Assembly: GCA_004554395.1 (NCBI GenBank)
Contig: SFMP01000090.1
Span: 1-24,707 of the forward strand
Reading direction: 5' to 3'
DNA: 24,707 nucleotides
Source: Myxococcales bacterium
Lineage (GTDB): Bacteria; Myxococcota_A; Bradymonadia; UBA4248
Positions within the stretch are counted from its first letter, which is position 1. Each line of letters opens with the position of its first letter. Shown here one piece after another: positions 10,775-18,258 of this stretch. Made by a program: the position numbers and the translations under genes. The notes beneath the pieces are model-generated. The model saw nothing but the letters and a program-made list of their open reading frames with translations, did not search any database and was not told the origin of the DNA.

Positions 10775-10800
10775 CCGTGGGCTGTGAGAAGTCGACAGCC
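10775..10800 (-). repeat. Hairpin sharing CCGTGGGCTGT with the aminotransferase leader
   Basis: GGCTGT (10780-10785) pairs with ACAGCC (10795-10800). The left arm lies in CCGTGGGCTGT, which also starts the hairpin at 8131. It lies just beyond the ligase-family stop codon. Confidence 0.45.
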
Positions 10801-10813
10801 GCCGGCGGTGGGA

Positions 10814-12115
10814 TTAAGGCGGGGCTTGGAGTGATTTTTGTTCGTAGAGCGTTTTTTTGTAGACGACGGGTTTTGGGCGTTTTGCGGGGGGCGTGGCGTT
10901 GTCGTCGGTGCGAACGTGGCTTAGCCATGCAAAAAATATCATGAGCATGAGCATATCGTAGGAGAAAACCGCCAAAACGACGCTCGTCATCGAACGCGCG
11001 GCAAAGGCAATGGCCATGACGAGGAAGAGGCCTTGAGAAATCGAGGGATGGGCAATGGCTCGGTAGCCTTGGCGTATGATATTGAACCCGATGAGGGCGA
11101 TGTATGGCGCGGCACCGATGATTCCGGCGCCCATGAGTGCTTCGATATAGGAGTTGTGCAGATTGACGCTGCCGCGCATGAACGTGTCTTGCCCGGTGAC
11201 GAAGATGAGGCTTCGCGAACCGGTAGCAATGCCGTTTCCGAGCCATGAGACGTATCGGAGCGCAAATTCCCAATAATCGGTGCGCCCCGACAACGTATCC
11301 ATCGATTCTTCTGACTGCCCCCGGGTGATGATGTGAACCATGGCATCGTGGTGGCCGAGGAGCAGAAACAGCATGCCCGCCATTGCCGAGAGCGCAAAGA
11401 CGGCTCGAATCGTTTGCCGAGAACGCAATCCGTCGATGATGAAGACAGCCAGAACGAGGAGTGTCACGGCATAAGACGTGCGAGATTGCGAGCAAATGAG
11501 CGTACCCGTGATAAAAGCGAGTCGGAGTGGTTTGGCTTTGGCAGAGAAGAACAGGAGCCGGGCGAAGGCGGCAACCGATAGGAAACCTACGGCATTTGGG
11601 TTGAGGATGGGAAAATAGCCTTGCAACCACGGAATCACCGAGGCCGAACGCCGAAGACCGAGCCCAGGATTGATAATCGCCAAGACGACGGTGACCCAGA
11701 GCAAAACTTCGATGAGCCGCGTCATGGCGATAAATTCGCGTCGAGTCGAGTTGGCGTCGTAGCACGAAAACGACACCCACATGAGCATGATGATGATTTC
11801 GGCGCCTTTCCACGCACAGAGCGCGGGTTGCGCACTCGTCAAACCGCAAACGACGCCAAAAAAAACGTACCACAAAAGCGGCCAAAGCCCAGGTCGGAAC
11901 ATTTGCCGCATCTGCGAACCGCGATGCGAAAACAGGCAGTATGCCGCGACACAACACATCGGAATCATGCGCGTGACGACTTTTTCGATGGGCGCGCCGC
12001 CCTCGATGTAATCTTGGATCGGGTTAAACGTCCACGAAAACGACGTCAGAAACATGATGGCACGGACGATCTTGTGCCCGATCGTCGTGTCGTCGTTGAG
12101 CCAGGATGATGTCAT
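10814..12115 (-). CDS. O-antigen ligase/polymerase family membrane protein
   Basis: The protein has 433 residues and many hydrophobic segments (about ten or more membrane helices). A large loop carries the family's telling residues: LSGRTDYWEFALRYV and, further on, HNSYIEALMGAGIIG, which matches the H-N-x-Y/x-L pattern of Wzy_C/WaaL proteins. Members either attach O-antigen or similar glycans to lipid A core or polymerise repeat units in the periplasm; sequence alone cannot separate these. The C-terminus is a short basic, Pro/Lys-rich cytoplasmic tail. It starts 21 bases after the end of the FkbM gene, so the two are likely one operon and act in surface polysaccharide making. No strong ribosome-binding site precedes ATG 12115. 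Confidence 0.85.
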   Translation of the reverse strand: MTSSWLNDDTTIGHKIVRAIMFLTSFSWTFNPIQDYIEGGAPIEKVVTRMIPMCCVAAYCLFSHRGSQMRQMFRPGLWPLLWYVFFGVVCGLTSAQPALCAWKGAEIIIMLMWVSFSCYDANSTRREFIAMTRLIEVLLWVTVVLAIINPGLGLRRSASVIPWLQGYFPILNPNAVGFLSVAAFARLLFFSAKAKPLRLAFITGTLICSQSRTSYAVTLLVLAVFIIDGLRSRQTIRAVFALSAMAGMLFLLLGHHDAMVHIITRGQSEESMDTLSGRTDYWEFALRYVSWLGNGIATGSRSLIFVTGQDTFMRGSVNLHNSYIEALMGAGIIGAAPYIALIGFNIIRQGYRAIAHPSISQGLFLVMAIAFAARSMTSVVLAVFSYDMLMLMIFFAWLSHVRTDDNATPPAKRPKPVVYKKTLYEQKSLQAPP

Positions 12116-12136
12116 GTGCTAACTGCCCGAAAAAAA

Positions 12137-13126
12137 TCAGAATTTGGGCAATTCAAACGCCACTTCTTTATGCGCCAAAAAGAGCAACACGACTTGTTTT
12201 GGAATGTTTTCGAGCACGGTGCGCAATTCGCCCGTTTTGACGACATTCGATTTGTCGACGATATTGTGGCCAAAAATCGGGTAATCGCTCCAACGGAACG
12301 TGAAACACTTCAGTTCGTAGCCGCAATGTTCGAGCGTGGAAACGAAAAACTCGCGGTCTTGCGTCGAAATCATCGGCGAGTGGTATTCCATGCAAATCCA
12401 AGGTTTATCGCGTTTTAGCGTCTCGGTCATGCCGCGCAGCGCACAAATCTCATGCCCCTCGATGTCCATTCGTATCATGTCGACTTTTTCGATCGAATCG
12501 GTCGCGACGAGCCCATCGAGCGTGCGCACGGGGACGTCGATGACGCGCTCGTAGTCGGATCGCGGCGTAATGCTGCAAATATTCGAGTGCTTGGAAATGT
12601 AGAACGGCAGTGTGCCATCGGTGTCGCTGATGGCGATATTGTGCATCGTCACGTTGTCGCAGGCGTTGAGTTCGACGTTTTGCTTCAAAATCTCAAAACT
12701 ACGCGGGTTGGGCTCGATGGCGACGACGCGCCGCAGTTTGCGCGCCGCACACTCTTGCATGGTGTAGTAGCCGATATTGGCGCCCAACTCGACGACGGTC
12801 ATATCGTCGGCCAAAATGTGGCACAAAATCGCCGTCCCGAAAGGCTCGTGCATGTGGTCGATGGCGAGCTCGGCCGAAATGCCCTCGTCTTTTGCGTCGA
12901 CGACGAGTTTAAACGCGTCGAAATCGAGGATATTTTGGGCAATACTCGTGTGTGCATGCATCGCCTTCCAGCGGAGTTTTCGCACGGCATCGCTTGGCTT
13001 TTGCAAAAGGAATCGCACGGCACCTCGCGCTAACTCGGCATTTCCGCCATACATTTTCATCGATGATAATGCGCTTTTAAAGTAATTTATTCGCTTTGTG
13101 ACGCAATCAATACTAGGAAATTTCAC
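12137..13126 (-). CDS. FkbM family SAM-dependent methyltransferase
   Basis: The protein is 329 residues when started at GTG 13126. That start is preferred because AAGGAGG lies 4 bases upstream; the longer reading upstream only translates the 70-bp repeat array. The SAM-binding motif VVELGANIGYYT (111-122) is followed by AIEPNP (136-141). The family-typical RMDIEGHE (219-226) precedes CALRG. FkbM methyltransferases O-methylate sugars or polyketides; beside an O-antigen ligase-family gene, methylation of a surface glycan is the likely role. The region before residue 60 is not recognised. The gene leads a two-gene minus-strand operon and is divergent from skp across the repeat-rich gap. Confidence 0.88.
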   Translation of the reverse strand: MKFPSIDCVTKRINYFKSALSSMKMYGGNAELARGAVRFLLQKPSDAVRKLRWKAMHAHTSIAQNILDFDAFKLVVDAKDEGISAELAIDHMHEPFGTAILCHILADDMTVVELGANIGYYTMQECAARKLRRVVAIEPNPRSFEILKQNVELNACDNVTMHNIAISDTDGTLPFYISKHSNICSITPRSDYERVIDVPVRTLDGLVATDSIEKVDMIRMDIEGHEICALRGMTETLKRDKPWICMEYHSPMISTQDREFFVSTLEHCGYELKCFTFRWSDYPIFGHNIVDKSNVVKTGELRTVLENIPKQVVLLFLAHKEVAFELPKF

Positions 13127-13180
13127 GATTCCTCCTTGGGGTTGAATAAAATTTGTTTTGGTTTTTATTTGTTTTTCGCT

Positions 13181-13450
13181 CGCTATGCCTGTCGGCATAC
13201 GCTCACGAGCGCCGCTATGCCTGTTCGGCATACGCGTCGCCAGAAACGTTCGCTATGCCTGTCGGCATACGCTCACGAGCGCCGCTATGCCTGTTCGGCA
13301 TACGCGTCGCCAGAAACGTTCGCTATGCCTGTCGGCATACGCTCACGAGCGCCGCTATGCCTGTTCGGCATACGCGTCGCCAGAAACGCTCGCTATGCCT
13401 GTCGGCATACGCTCACGAGCGCCGCTATGCCTGTTCGGCATACGCGTCGC
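13181..13450. repeat. 70-bp tandem repeat array, nearly four units
   Basis: Units begin at 13181, 13251, 13321 and 13391; the last is cut at about 13450. Copies are nearly identical. Each unit has three palindromes: TATGCC-TGTC-GGCATA, CGCTC-AC-GAGCG and TATGCC-TGTTC-GGCATA. Each unit ends in GTCGCCAGAAACG(T/C)T. There are no unique spacers, so it is not a CRISPR array. Read on the minus strand, the TATGCC hairpins show G-TAT...ATA-G borders like those at 13635-13787. Confidence 0.93.
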
Positions 13451-13634
13451 TTGCGCGGCGGAGGCCCTGGAGGGCATACGTCGCGCATATTTTGGGGCTG
13501 TATTGTGCAAGAAAAAGGTGAGATTTTGCAAGCTATCGTTGAAGAAAGCGAAGAATGGGTTTGATGATTGGGCGATGTGCGATTGGTGGGAGCGTAGCGG
13601 ATGGCACGGGATGTGCATGTAGCCCAGAGTAGAG

Positions 13635-13787
13635 CCGCGCGTATGCTCGCAACGGAGTGAGAACATAGCGCGGCCGGCGCACGTATCGCGAATGCGATAG
13701 TGCGCAAGCGTAGGCGTATGCGCGCAAGCCGCGTAGCGGCGAGCACATAGCCGGAGCCGACGCCGTATTGGCGCGAGCCAATAGGCG
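13635..13787 (+). repeat. Four successive hairpins with bulged G and TAT/ATA core
   Basis: Hairpin A (13635-13673): CCGCGC/GCGCGG outside, TATG/CATA inside. B (13677-13705): GCGCAC/GTGCGC and TATCGC/GCGATA, loop GAAT. C (13713-13752): GGC/GCC and TATG/CATA, with a nested GCCGC-GTA-GCGGC stem. D (13761-13787): CGCC/GGCG and TATTGGC/GCCAATA, loop GCGA. In every case a single unpaired G (13641, 13683, 13716, 13765) lies between outer and inner stem on the 5' side only. The arms differ in sequence between hairpins yet remain complementary. Confidence 0.8.
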
Positions 13788-13903
13788 GCGAAGATGAGCA
13801 ATCGCATGGAGATGCAAGGGATTGAGGAGGTGAGGCGTAGAAATTGCAGTTTTTGGAATGAAAGTAGGAAAAGGCGCGTTAAGAGACCTAAAGCGGTAAA
13901 AGA

Positions 13904-13932
13904 TTGATTTTTGCGCGCGATAAAACTATTAG
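13904..13932 (+). promoter_or_regulatory. Probable sigma-70-like promoter of skp
   Basis: TTGATT (13904-13909) and TATTAG (13927-13932) are separated by 17 bases. Transcription would start near 13939, about 47 bases before the skp ATG. This is a consensus-like match only. Confidence 0.5.
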
Positions 13933-13985
13933 GTTTCGGCTTTTTGCGCAGTAGGCGCGAACATCGCAGGAATAAGGAGTAAGAG

Positions 13986-14501
13986 ATGAAAAAGTGGTTG
14001 CTTTCGGGGCTTTTGGCATGTGGTATGACGTTCGGTTTTGCGGCGCAGGCGATGGCGGACATCGTCGTCGGGATCGTCGACATGAAGGGTGCGGTTGAGA
14101 AGACCGAGGCCAATGGCGTGCTCAAGAAGCTCAAAGATGAAACGGCGTCGCGCCAGGCCAAGCTCAAAGAGGGCGAGAAGAAGCTGATGGCGTTCCAGCA
14201 GGAGATTAAGGAGAGTGCGTCGGTTTTGAGCGAAGATAAATTGCGTGAGAAGGCGGCGCAGTACCAGCAGATGATGCTCGATTTGCAGAAGCAGATGCAG
14301 ACGTATGAGCAGGAAATGCTCGAGATGAGCAATAAATTGCTTGGCGAAGTGCAGAAGAAGATGACGTCGATATCGTCGGATATTGCGAAAGAGCGCAAGA
14401 TCGATTTGCTCATCGAGCGGACGGAAGGCGGCGTCGTGTACTTCCAATCGTCGTTTGACATTACCGACGAGCTCGTGAAGCGGTACAAAGCAGGTAAATA
14501 G
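13986..14501 (+). CDS. skp: OmpH/Skp family periplasmic chaperone
   Basis: The protein is 171 residues, the usual size for Skp/OmpH. It starts with a signal peptide (MKKWLLSG..., cleavage after AQAMA, residue 24). IVVGIVDMKGAVEK at the mature N-terminus is the typical beta-strand entry. A long charged coiled-coil (about 45-135) rich in Lys, Glu, Gln and Met forms the tentacle, and a C-terminal strand closes the body. Skp trimers hold unfolded outer-membrane proteins in the periplasm. AAGGAG lies 6 bases before the ATG. A Cys at position 12 makes a weak lipobox-like LLAC, but the hydrophobic stretch before it is too short to prefer lipidation. The gene stands alone between its own promoter and terminator, not next to bamA or lpxD as in many proteobacteria. 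Confidence 0.9.
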   Translation: MKKWLLSGLLACGMTFGFAAQAMADIVVGIVDMKGAVEKTEANGVLKKLKDETASRQAKLKEGEKKLMAFQQEIKESASVLSEDKLREKAAQYQQMMLDLQKQMQTYEQEMLEMSNKLLGEVQKKMTSISSDIAKERKIDLLIERTEGGVVYFQSSFDITDELVKRYKAGK

Positions 14502-14548
14502 TTTTGTCGTCGCGGTTTGAGTTGTGAAAGCCGTCGATTTTTAAGAAG

Positions 14549-14577
14549 CGCCCGTATTGTGATACGGGCGTTTTTTT
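14549..14577 (+). terminator. Rho-independent terminator after skp
   Basis: CGCCCGTAT (14549-14557), loop TGTG, ATACGGGCG (14562-14570) form a perfect 9-bp stem followed by seven T (14571-14577). It is 47 bases past the skp stop. Confidence 0.95.
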
Positions 14578-14778
14578 GTAGAGATGGTGCGTCGCCCGGA
14601 GTGCTTCGCTTATCGATGCGATATAAAATGATATAAGCGCATCGTCATGAGTGCATGGGGCATGAGTGCATTGGCCATGATTCAGGGGCTGAGTGTGGGT
14701 TGGTGTAGGTGAGTGTAGGTGTGATTTGGCGATTGAGAGGGGCGTAGAGCTGGAATGGAAATGTGGAAAGGAGAAGGT

Positions 14779-16614
14779 ATGAAGCGGTTGTTGTCGATTT
14801 CGGCTCTTGTCGTGGTGGTGGTGGGGGCGTCTTGCGATCGGAAGCCTGCCGAGGAACGCCCATCGGGGTTGAAAAATATGGCGCCGTTGCCGCTAAGCGA
14901 GCAGGTGATCGAGGGTCTCGATGTCGAGCCGAACGACAACTTTTTGCAGGCGGTGAACGTGTCGTTGACAGGGGATTCGATGCAGTGGCGCGGGAGTTTG
15001 TCGGGGGGGGATGTCGACGTGTGGCGCATCAAGGCGAAAGCTGGGACGGTGGCCAATATCCGCGTCATTGCCGAGGGCGATGTCGATATCATTGCCGACT
15101 ATGCGGTGACGGATTCGGAGGCGGCGCGGCGCGTTTACGACGTCAATGGCTCGGGGGGCGATGAATTGCTCTACCAGATGCGGTTGACGCCGCAAGGCGG
15201 GTTTTTGACGGTGCGAGCGCGGAATGAGGGGGCGACCGAGGCGACGCCGTATCGGATTGCCATTGCGCGAGTCGAGTCGGGCGAAGAAAACGTCGTCGTG
15301 GAATCGGAACCAAATGATATTCGACAAGATGCAATAAATATCGTATCGGGTTCGGTCGTGCGAGGTGCGATGTATCCGACGGGCGATATAGATGTGTATC
15401 GATTGAATTTAATGCAGCCGTCTGTTATCGATTTTGAGATGCCCGATGGTGCGTTTGATTTGGCCATATACGATGGCGACGAAGTCGTTTGGCGGAGTTT
15501 GAGTCGTCAAGCACAGACGATTCGGACGGAGATGTTGTCGGGGCAAGGGAAGGCGTTATTCGTGCATTTGACGGCGCTCGAAGCGATAGTGTCGCCGGCA
15601 GAATATCGGTTTTCGGTCAACCGGCTGGCGAAGATTCCCGACGAGGTCGAGCCGAATGATACGGTCGAGCAAGCGCAGATGATTCAGAGTTCGGCTCAAA
15701 ATCTCGAATTTTCTTTGAGCGATGTGAACGATGTCGATGTTTTTCGGATAATGTATCCGTCGCATGGGGTCTATCGTGTGCGATTGATCGGAGGCGATAA
15801 TGGCGCGGCTAGGATCGTCGCGATAGGAGGCGATGGGGCGGATCGGAGCGATGTATTGGGCGATGGTACGAGGATTTGCGACGTGCGCGAGTCGGGGGCG
15901 TTGCTCGTTCGCGTATCGGGGCGCGATGTGGCGGGGACGACGTGGCCGTTGCCTTATCGCTTCGCGGCGGAGATGGAGCCAGGAGAGATGTTCGAAGTCG
16001 AGCCGAATTCGACGATCGAGACGGCGACGCCGTTGGCGCTCGGTGCGGCGATATCGGGTCATATCTTCCCGGTCGACGATGTCGATACTTATAGAATCGA
16101 CATTGCGGGCGTTGAGGGGGATTCGACGCCCGTTGGGAAGTTGAGCATCGACCTCGACGCTGGGTATGGGGCACGTTTGACCCTCAAATTGTGGGATAGT
16201 GCGGGGTATGAGATTTCGCAAGTGGCGAGCAAACAGATAGCGCGGCCACTTCACATGGCGTTTGATGCGCCGGCAGGGGCTTATTATTTGTCGGTAACGG
16301 GGAGTGGCGACAATTGCGGCAAGCCGTATACGATACGGACGGGATTTGATGCGAAGCCAGGTGTTGCCGTGCCCGCGCCGAGTGCACTCAATGGCGATTT
16401 GGGCGTTCAGCCAGCCGTTCAAACACCGCCTAGTGCGCCAAATGGCGGAGAAGGAACAGGCGCGGCGCCGAATGCTGCTGTCGATGCCGATTTGGCTCAG
16501 ATTTTGGAGGCTGCGGCAGCAGTCAAAGAACAGAAAGCGAACGAAGGGCAGGCCGCCGAAAGTGTGCCGCCGGCCGCCGACAATGTGCCGCAGGTCGACG
16601 AAGATGCGTTTTAG
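14779..16614 (+). CDS. Lipoprotein with four PPC-like beta-sandwich repeats
   Basis: The protein is 611 residues. The start at 14779 is set by AAGGAG 5 bases upstream and by the signal peptide MKRLLSISALVVVVVGASC, which ends in a probable lipidation Cys19 (lipobox GASC, not the classic form). Four modules of roughly 115-125 residues follow, each opening with EPN(D/S) (near 50, 177, 291 and 409). Each carries a later D-V/I-D-x-W/Y/F-R-I/L strand, as in bacterial pre-peptidase C-terminal (PPC) domains. PPC-type domains usually accompany secreted proteases and bind or fold other domains. No protease or other enzyme domain is present here, so this is a stand-alone PPC array. The last 70 or so residues are Ala/Pro/Gln/Glu-rich and probably disordered. 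The skp terminator separates it from skp; its function is unknown. Confidence 0.8.
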   Translation: MKRLLSISALVVVVVGASCDRKPAEERPSGLKNMAPLPLSEQVIEGLDVEPNDNFLQAVNVSLTGDSMQWRGSLSGGDVDVWRIKAKAGTVANIRVIAEGDVDIIADYAVTDSEAARRVYDVNGSGGDELLYQMRLTPQGGFLTVRARNEGATEATPYRIAIARVESGEENVVVESEPNDIRQDAINIVSGSVVRGAMYPTGDIDVYRLNLMQPSVIDFEMPDGAFDLAIYDGDEVVWRSLSRQAQTIRTEMLSGQGKALFVHLTALEAIVSPAEYRFSVNRLAKIPDEVEPNDTVEQAQMIQSSAQNLEFSLSDVNDVDVFRIMYPSHGVYRVRLIGGDNGAARIVAIGGDGADRSDVLGDGTRICDVRESGALLVRVSGRDVAGTTWPLPYRFAAEMEPGEMFEVEPNSTIETATPLALGAAISGHIFPVDDVDTYRIDIAGVEGDSTPVGKLSIDLDAGYGARLTLKLWDSAGYEISQVASKQIARPLHMAFDAPAGAYYLSVTGSGDNCGKPYTIRTGFDAKPGVAVPAPSALNGDLGVQPAVQTPPSAPNGGEGTGAAPNAAVDADLAQILEAAAAVKEQKANEGQAAESVPPAADNVPQVDEDAF

Positions 16615-16618
16615 CCGA

Positions 16619-16665
16619 TAGCCGCAGTTTTTGGGCACTGGGGGGGGGGAGGGCCGTAGCGGCTA
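16619..16665. repeat. Inverted repeat enclosing a G10 tract (possible G-quadruplex)
   Basis: TAGCCGC (16619-16625) and GCGGCTA (16659-16665) are perfect complements. Between them are GGG (16633-16635), ten G in a row (16640-16649) and GGG (16651-16653), enough G-runs for an intramolecular quadruplex. It lies in the 64-base gap between convergent genes and could act as a roadblock or terminator. A G10 run is also prone to length change. Confidence 0.6.
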
Positions 16666-16678
16666 GAGTGCAAGAAGG

Positions 16679-17482
16679 CTAGAGAGTAAGAGCGATAGCC
16701 GCGATGCTTGCGATAGCGGCTAGAACGATGGCGAGTTTGCGTCGTTTCATGGGTTTGCGATCGATGAAACATCGCCTTCGTTCGGCGTATCCGAGCCATT
16801 CGGGGATTTGTGCAAAAGGCCACAAGATGGCGTTAGCGGCGAGTAGTGCGATGCAGAGCCATGAGACGGTTAGTGCAATGACGTGGGCTTGGGCTTGATC
16901 TTGATCTTGGGTTTGGGCGCGGAAAGCGATGATGGCAAAGCCTGCGAGCGCGATGGCGTAGAATACGACGTAGCGTGCGATCGAGAGGGGGTGTTTTTCG
17001 AGTCGTTTATCGGTGCGGATGCGATTGGCGTCGTAGTCGATAGATCGGATTGGGGCAGGCGAACTGCTGGCGATATGGGCGTTTTTGTCGGGGCTTTGTG
17101 GGGTGCGTGGCGCGACGACGGCGAGAATGACGACGGCAATGCCCGATAAAAAGCCTGCGATAGCAGGCGGGTAGTCGCCCACGACGACGCACGCCGCCCA
17201 AAGGGCTAGCGTGAGCCCCGTGAACAGGGCAAAAGCCAATCGTCGAAAGGTGCGGTTTTGCGCGGATTGGGTGAAGCAGAAGGCGACGATTGCCACGATG
17301 CCCATGCCAAACGAAATGACGGGATCGGCGATGAAATTGAATGATTGCGCCCAGAAATGCGAAGAACGTTCGATGGGGAGTGCTGAAGATGTGGCAGTTT
17401 GGCGCGCGAGCGCCGGAATTGTCGCAGCAAAGAGCCACGCGCAAGCGGTCGTATAGCGCACCACGGCGCGTAGCGTTATCAT
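16679..17482 (-). CDS. Hypothetical membrane protein
   Basis: The protein is 267 residues and not recognised. An N-terminal hydrophobic stretch ending ALARQ could be a cleavable signal. About six further hydrophobic segments follow (near 55-70, 82-100, 105-123, 168-185, 200-220 and 248-266). The loop between the third and fourth is polar. A Gln/Asp/Ala-rich segment (QTQDQDQAQAH) comes from a short simple repeat in the DNA. The C-terminus is a basic patch followed by a last helix. It starts 25 bases after the end of the uridine kinase gene, so the two may be co-transcribed, but nothing ties their functions. No clear ribosome-binding site precedes ATG 17482. Confidence 0.65.
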   Translation of the reverse strand: MITLRAVVRYTTACAWLFAATIPALARQTATSSALPIERSSHFWAQSFNFIADPVISFGMGIVAIVAFCFTQSAQNRTFRRLAFALFTGLTLALWAACVVVGDYPPAIAGFLSGIAVVILAVVAPRTPQSPDKNAHIASSSPAPIRSIDYDANRIRTDKRLEKHPLSIARYVVFYAIALAGFAIIAFRAQTQDQDQAQAHVIALTVSWLCIALLAANAILWPFAQIPEWLGYAERRRCFIDRKPMKRRKLAIVLAAIASIAAIALTL

Positions 17483-17507
17483 GGCAATATCGAACGAGGC
17501 GTGGGGG

Positions 17508-18122
17508 CTAGTTTGCGAATTGTTTTAATCGTTCGATGATGAGGTCGAGTGCGATGAGGTTATCGCCACCTTCGGGAATGATGACATCGGCGTATCGTTT
17601 CGATGGCTCGACGAATTCCAAGTGCATGGGGCGTACGGTTTTATAGTATTGTTTTCGGATCGAGTTGAAATCGCGTCCGCGTTCGCGCATATCGCGTCGG
17701 ATGCGTCGGAAGACGCGGATATCGGCGTCGGTATCGACGAAGATTTTGATGTCGAGCATGTCGCGGAGTGGCTCAAAACAGAAGAGCAAGATGCCTTCGA
17801 CGACGATGACGGGAACGGGATCGATGTGAACGGTATCGTTGAGGAGGCGAGAGTGTGTTTTGAAGTCGTAGAGAGGGACGTCGATGGGTTGACCGCTTTT
17901 GAGCCGTTTGAGGTGATCGACGAGTAATTCGCTTTCGAGACTGGCTGGGTGGTCGAAATTGACTTCTTCGCGTTCTTTGAGCGGTAGGTAAGAGAGATCG
18001 CGGTAATACCAGTCAAATTGAATGAGGGTGCTTGCTGCGCCGAGTCCTTCGCGGATTTTTCGCGCCAAAGTCGTTTTTCCAGACCCAGTTCCTCCGGCAA
18101 TGCCGACAATCTTAGGTATCAT
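17508..18122 (-). CDS. udk: Uridine kinase
   Basis: Uridine kinase phosphorylates uridine and cytidine with ATP or GTP in the pyrimidine salvage pathway. The protein is 204 residues, normal for the family. The P-loop is GGTGSGKTT (10-18). The uridine-binding region has FDWYYRDLS followed by the conserved NFDHP. PLYDFKTHSR, VVEGILLF and the lid region RRIRRDMRERGRD with the later VRPMHLEFVEPSKRYAD are all present. ATG 18122 is chosen because the protein then begins IPKIVGIAGGTGSGKTT like its homologues; the in-frame extension upstream adds 13 residues with no family resemblance. GAGG lies 11 bases before it. It heads a probable two-gene unit with the membrane protein at 16679-17482 and follows the terminator of the gene at 18259-19404. 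Confidence 0.95.
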   Translation of the reverse strand: MIPKIVGIAGGTGSGKTTLARKIREGLGAASTLIQFDWYYRDLSYLPLKEREEVNFDHPASLESELLVDHLKRLKSGQPIDVPLYDFKTHSRLLNDTVHIDPVPVIVVEGILLFCFEPLRDMLDIKIFVDTDADIRVFRRIRRDMRERGRDFNSIRKQYYKTVRPMHLEFVEPSKRYADVIIPEGGDNLIALDLIIERLKQFAN

Positions 18123-18183
18123 AGTGTTAAAATCCTCGAGATTATGAATGAATTCGCACACGGAACGTGCGAGGGAGACGATG

Positions 18184-18245
18184 AAAAAAAGAGGTTAAAA
18201 AAAAAAGAGGTTAAAAAAAAGCGCGGCAAAGAACATTGTCGCGCT
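18184..18245 (-). terminator. Rho-independent terminator of the MopE-like gene, with three A-tracts
   Basis: On the minus strand AGCGCG (18245-18240) pairs with CGCGCT (18225-18220), extended by a few inner pairs. The stem is followed by eight T (18220-18213). Two more T-runs (ten and seven) follow, each separated by AACCTC. The stem lies 14 bases past the stop of the gene at 18259-19404. The extra U-tracts are unusual. Confidence 0.85.
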
Positions 18246-18258
18246 TGGGAATGAGTTG

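Larger units (their letters stand above)
13127..13985. other. Divergent intergenic region with palindrome arrays
   Basis: No gene is supported in these 859 bases between fkbM-like (-) and skp (+). The parts are a ribosome-binding site for the leftward gene, a 70-bp tandem array (13181-13450), about 180 bases with no recognised feature, four successive hairpins (13635-13790), and the skp promoter (13904-13932). Open frames of 119-154 codons cross the array in all three + frames but only repeat the array's sequence. Confidence 0.75.

Noticed and set aside
13127..13231. N-terminal extension of the FkbM-family gene
   Set aside because: It only translates the 70-bp repeat array. AAGGAGG immediately before GTG 13126 marks the likely start.
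13181..13450. CRISPR array
   Set aside because: The copies are contiguous and nearly identical with no unique spacers, the unit is 70 bp, and no cas genes are near.
13136..13622. Three overlapping + strand open frames across the repeat array
   Set aside because: They are open because the repeat unit has no stop in any phase. There is no ribosome-binding site logic, domain or codon pattern of a gene.
13986..14060. Skp as a lipoprotein anchored at Cys12
   Set aside because: The hydrophobic stretch before Cys12 is too short and a standard signal peptidase I site (AMA|D) follows at residue 24.
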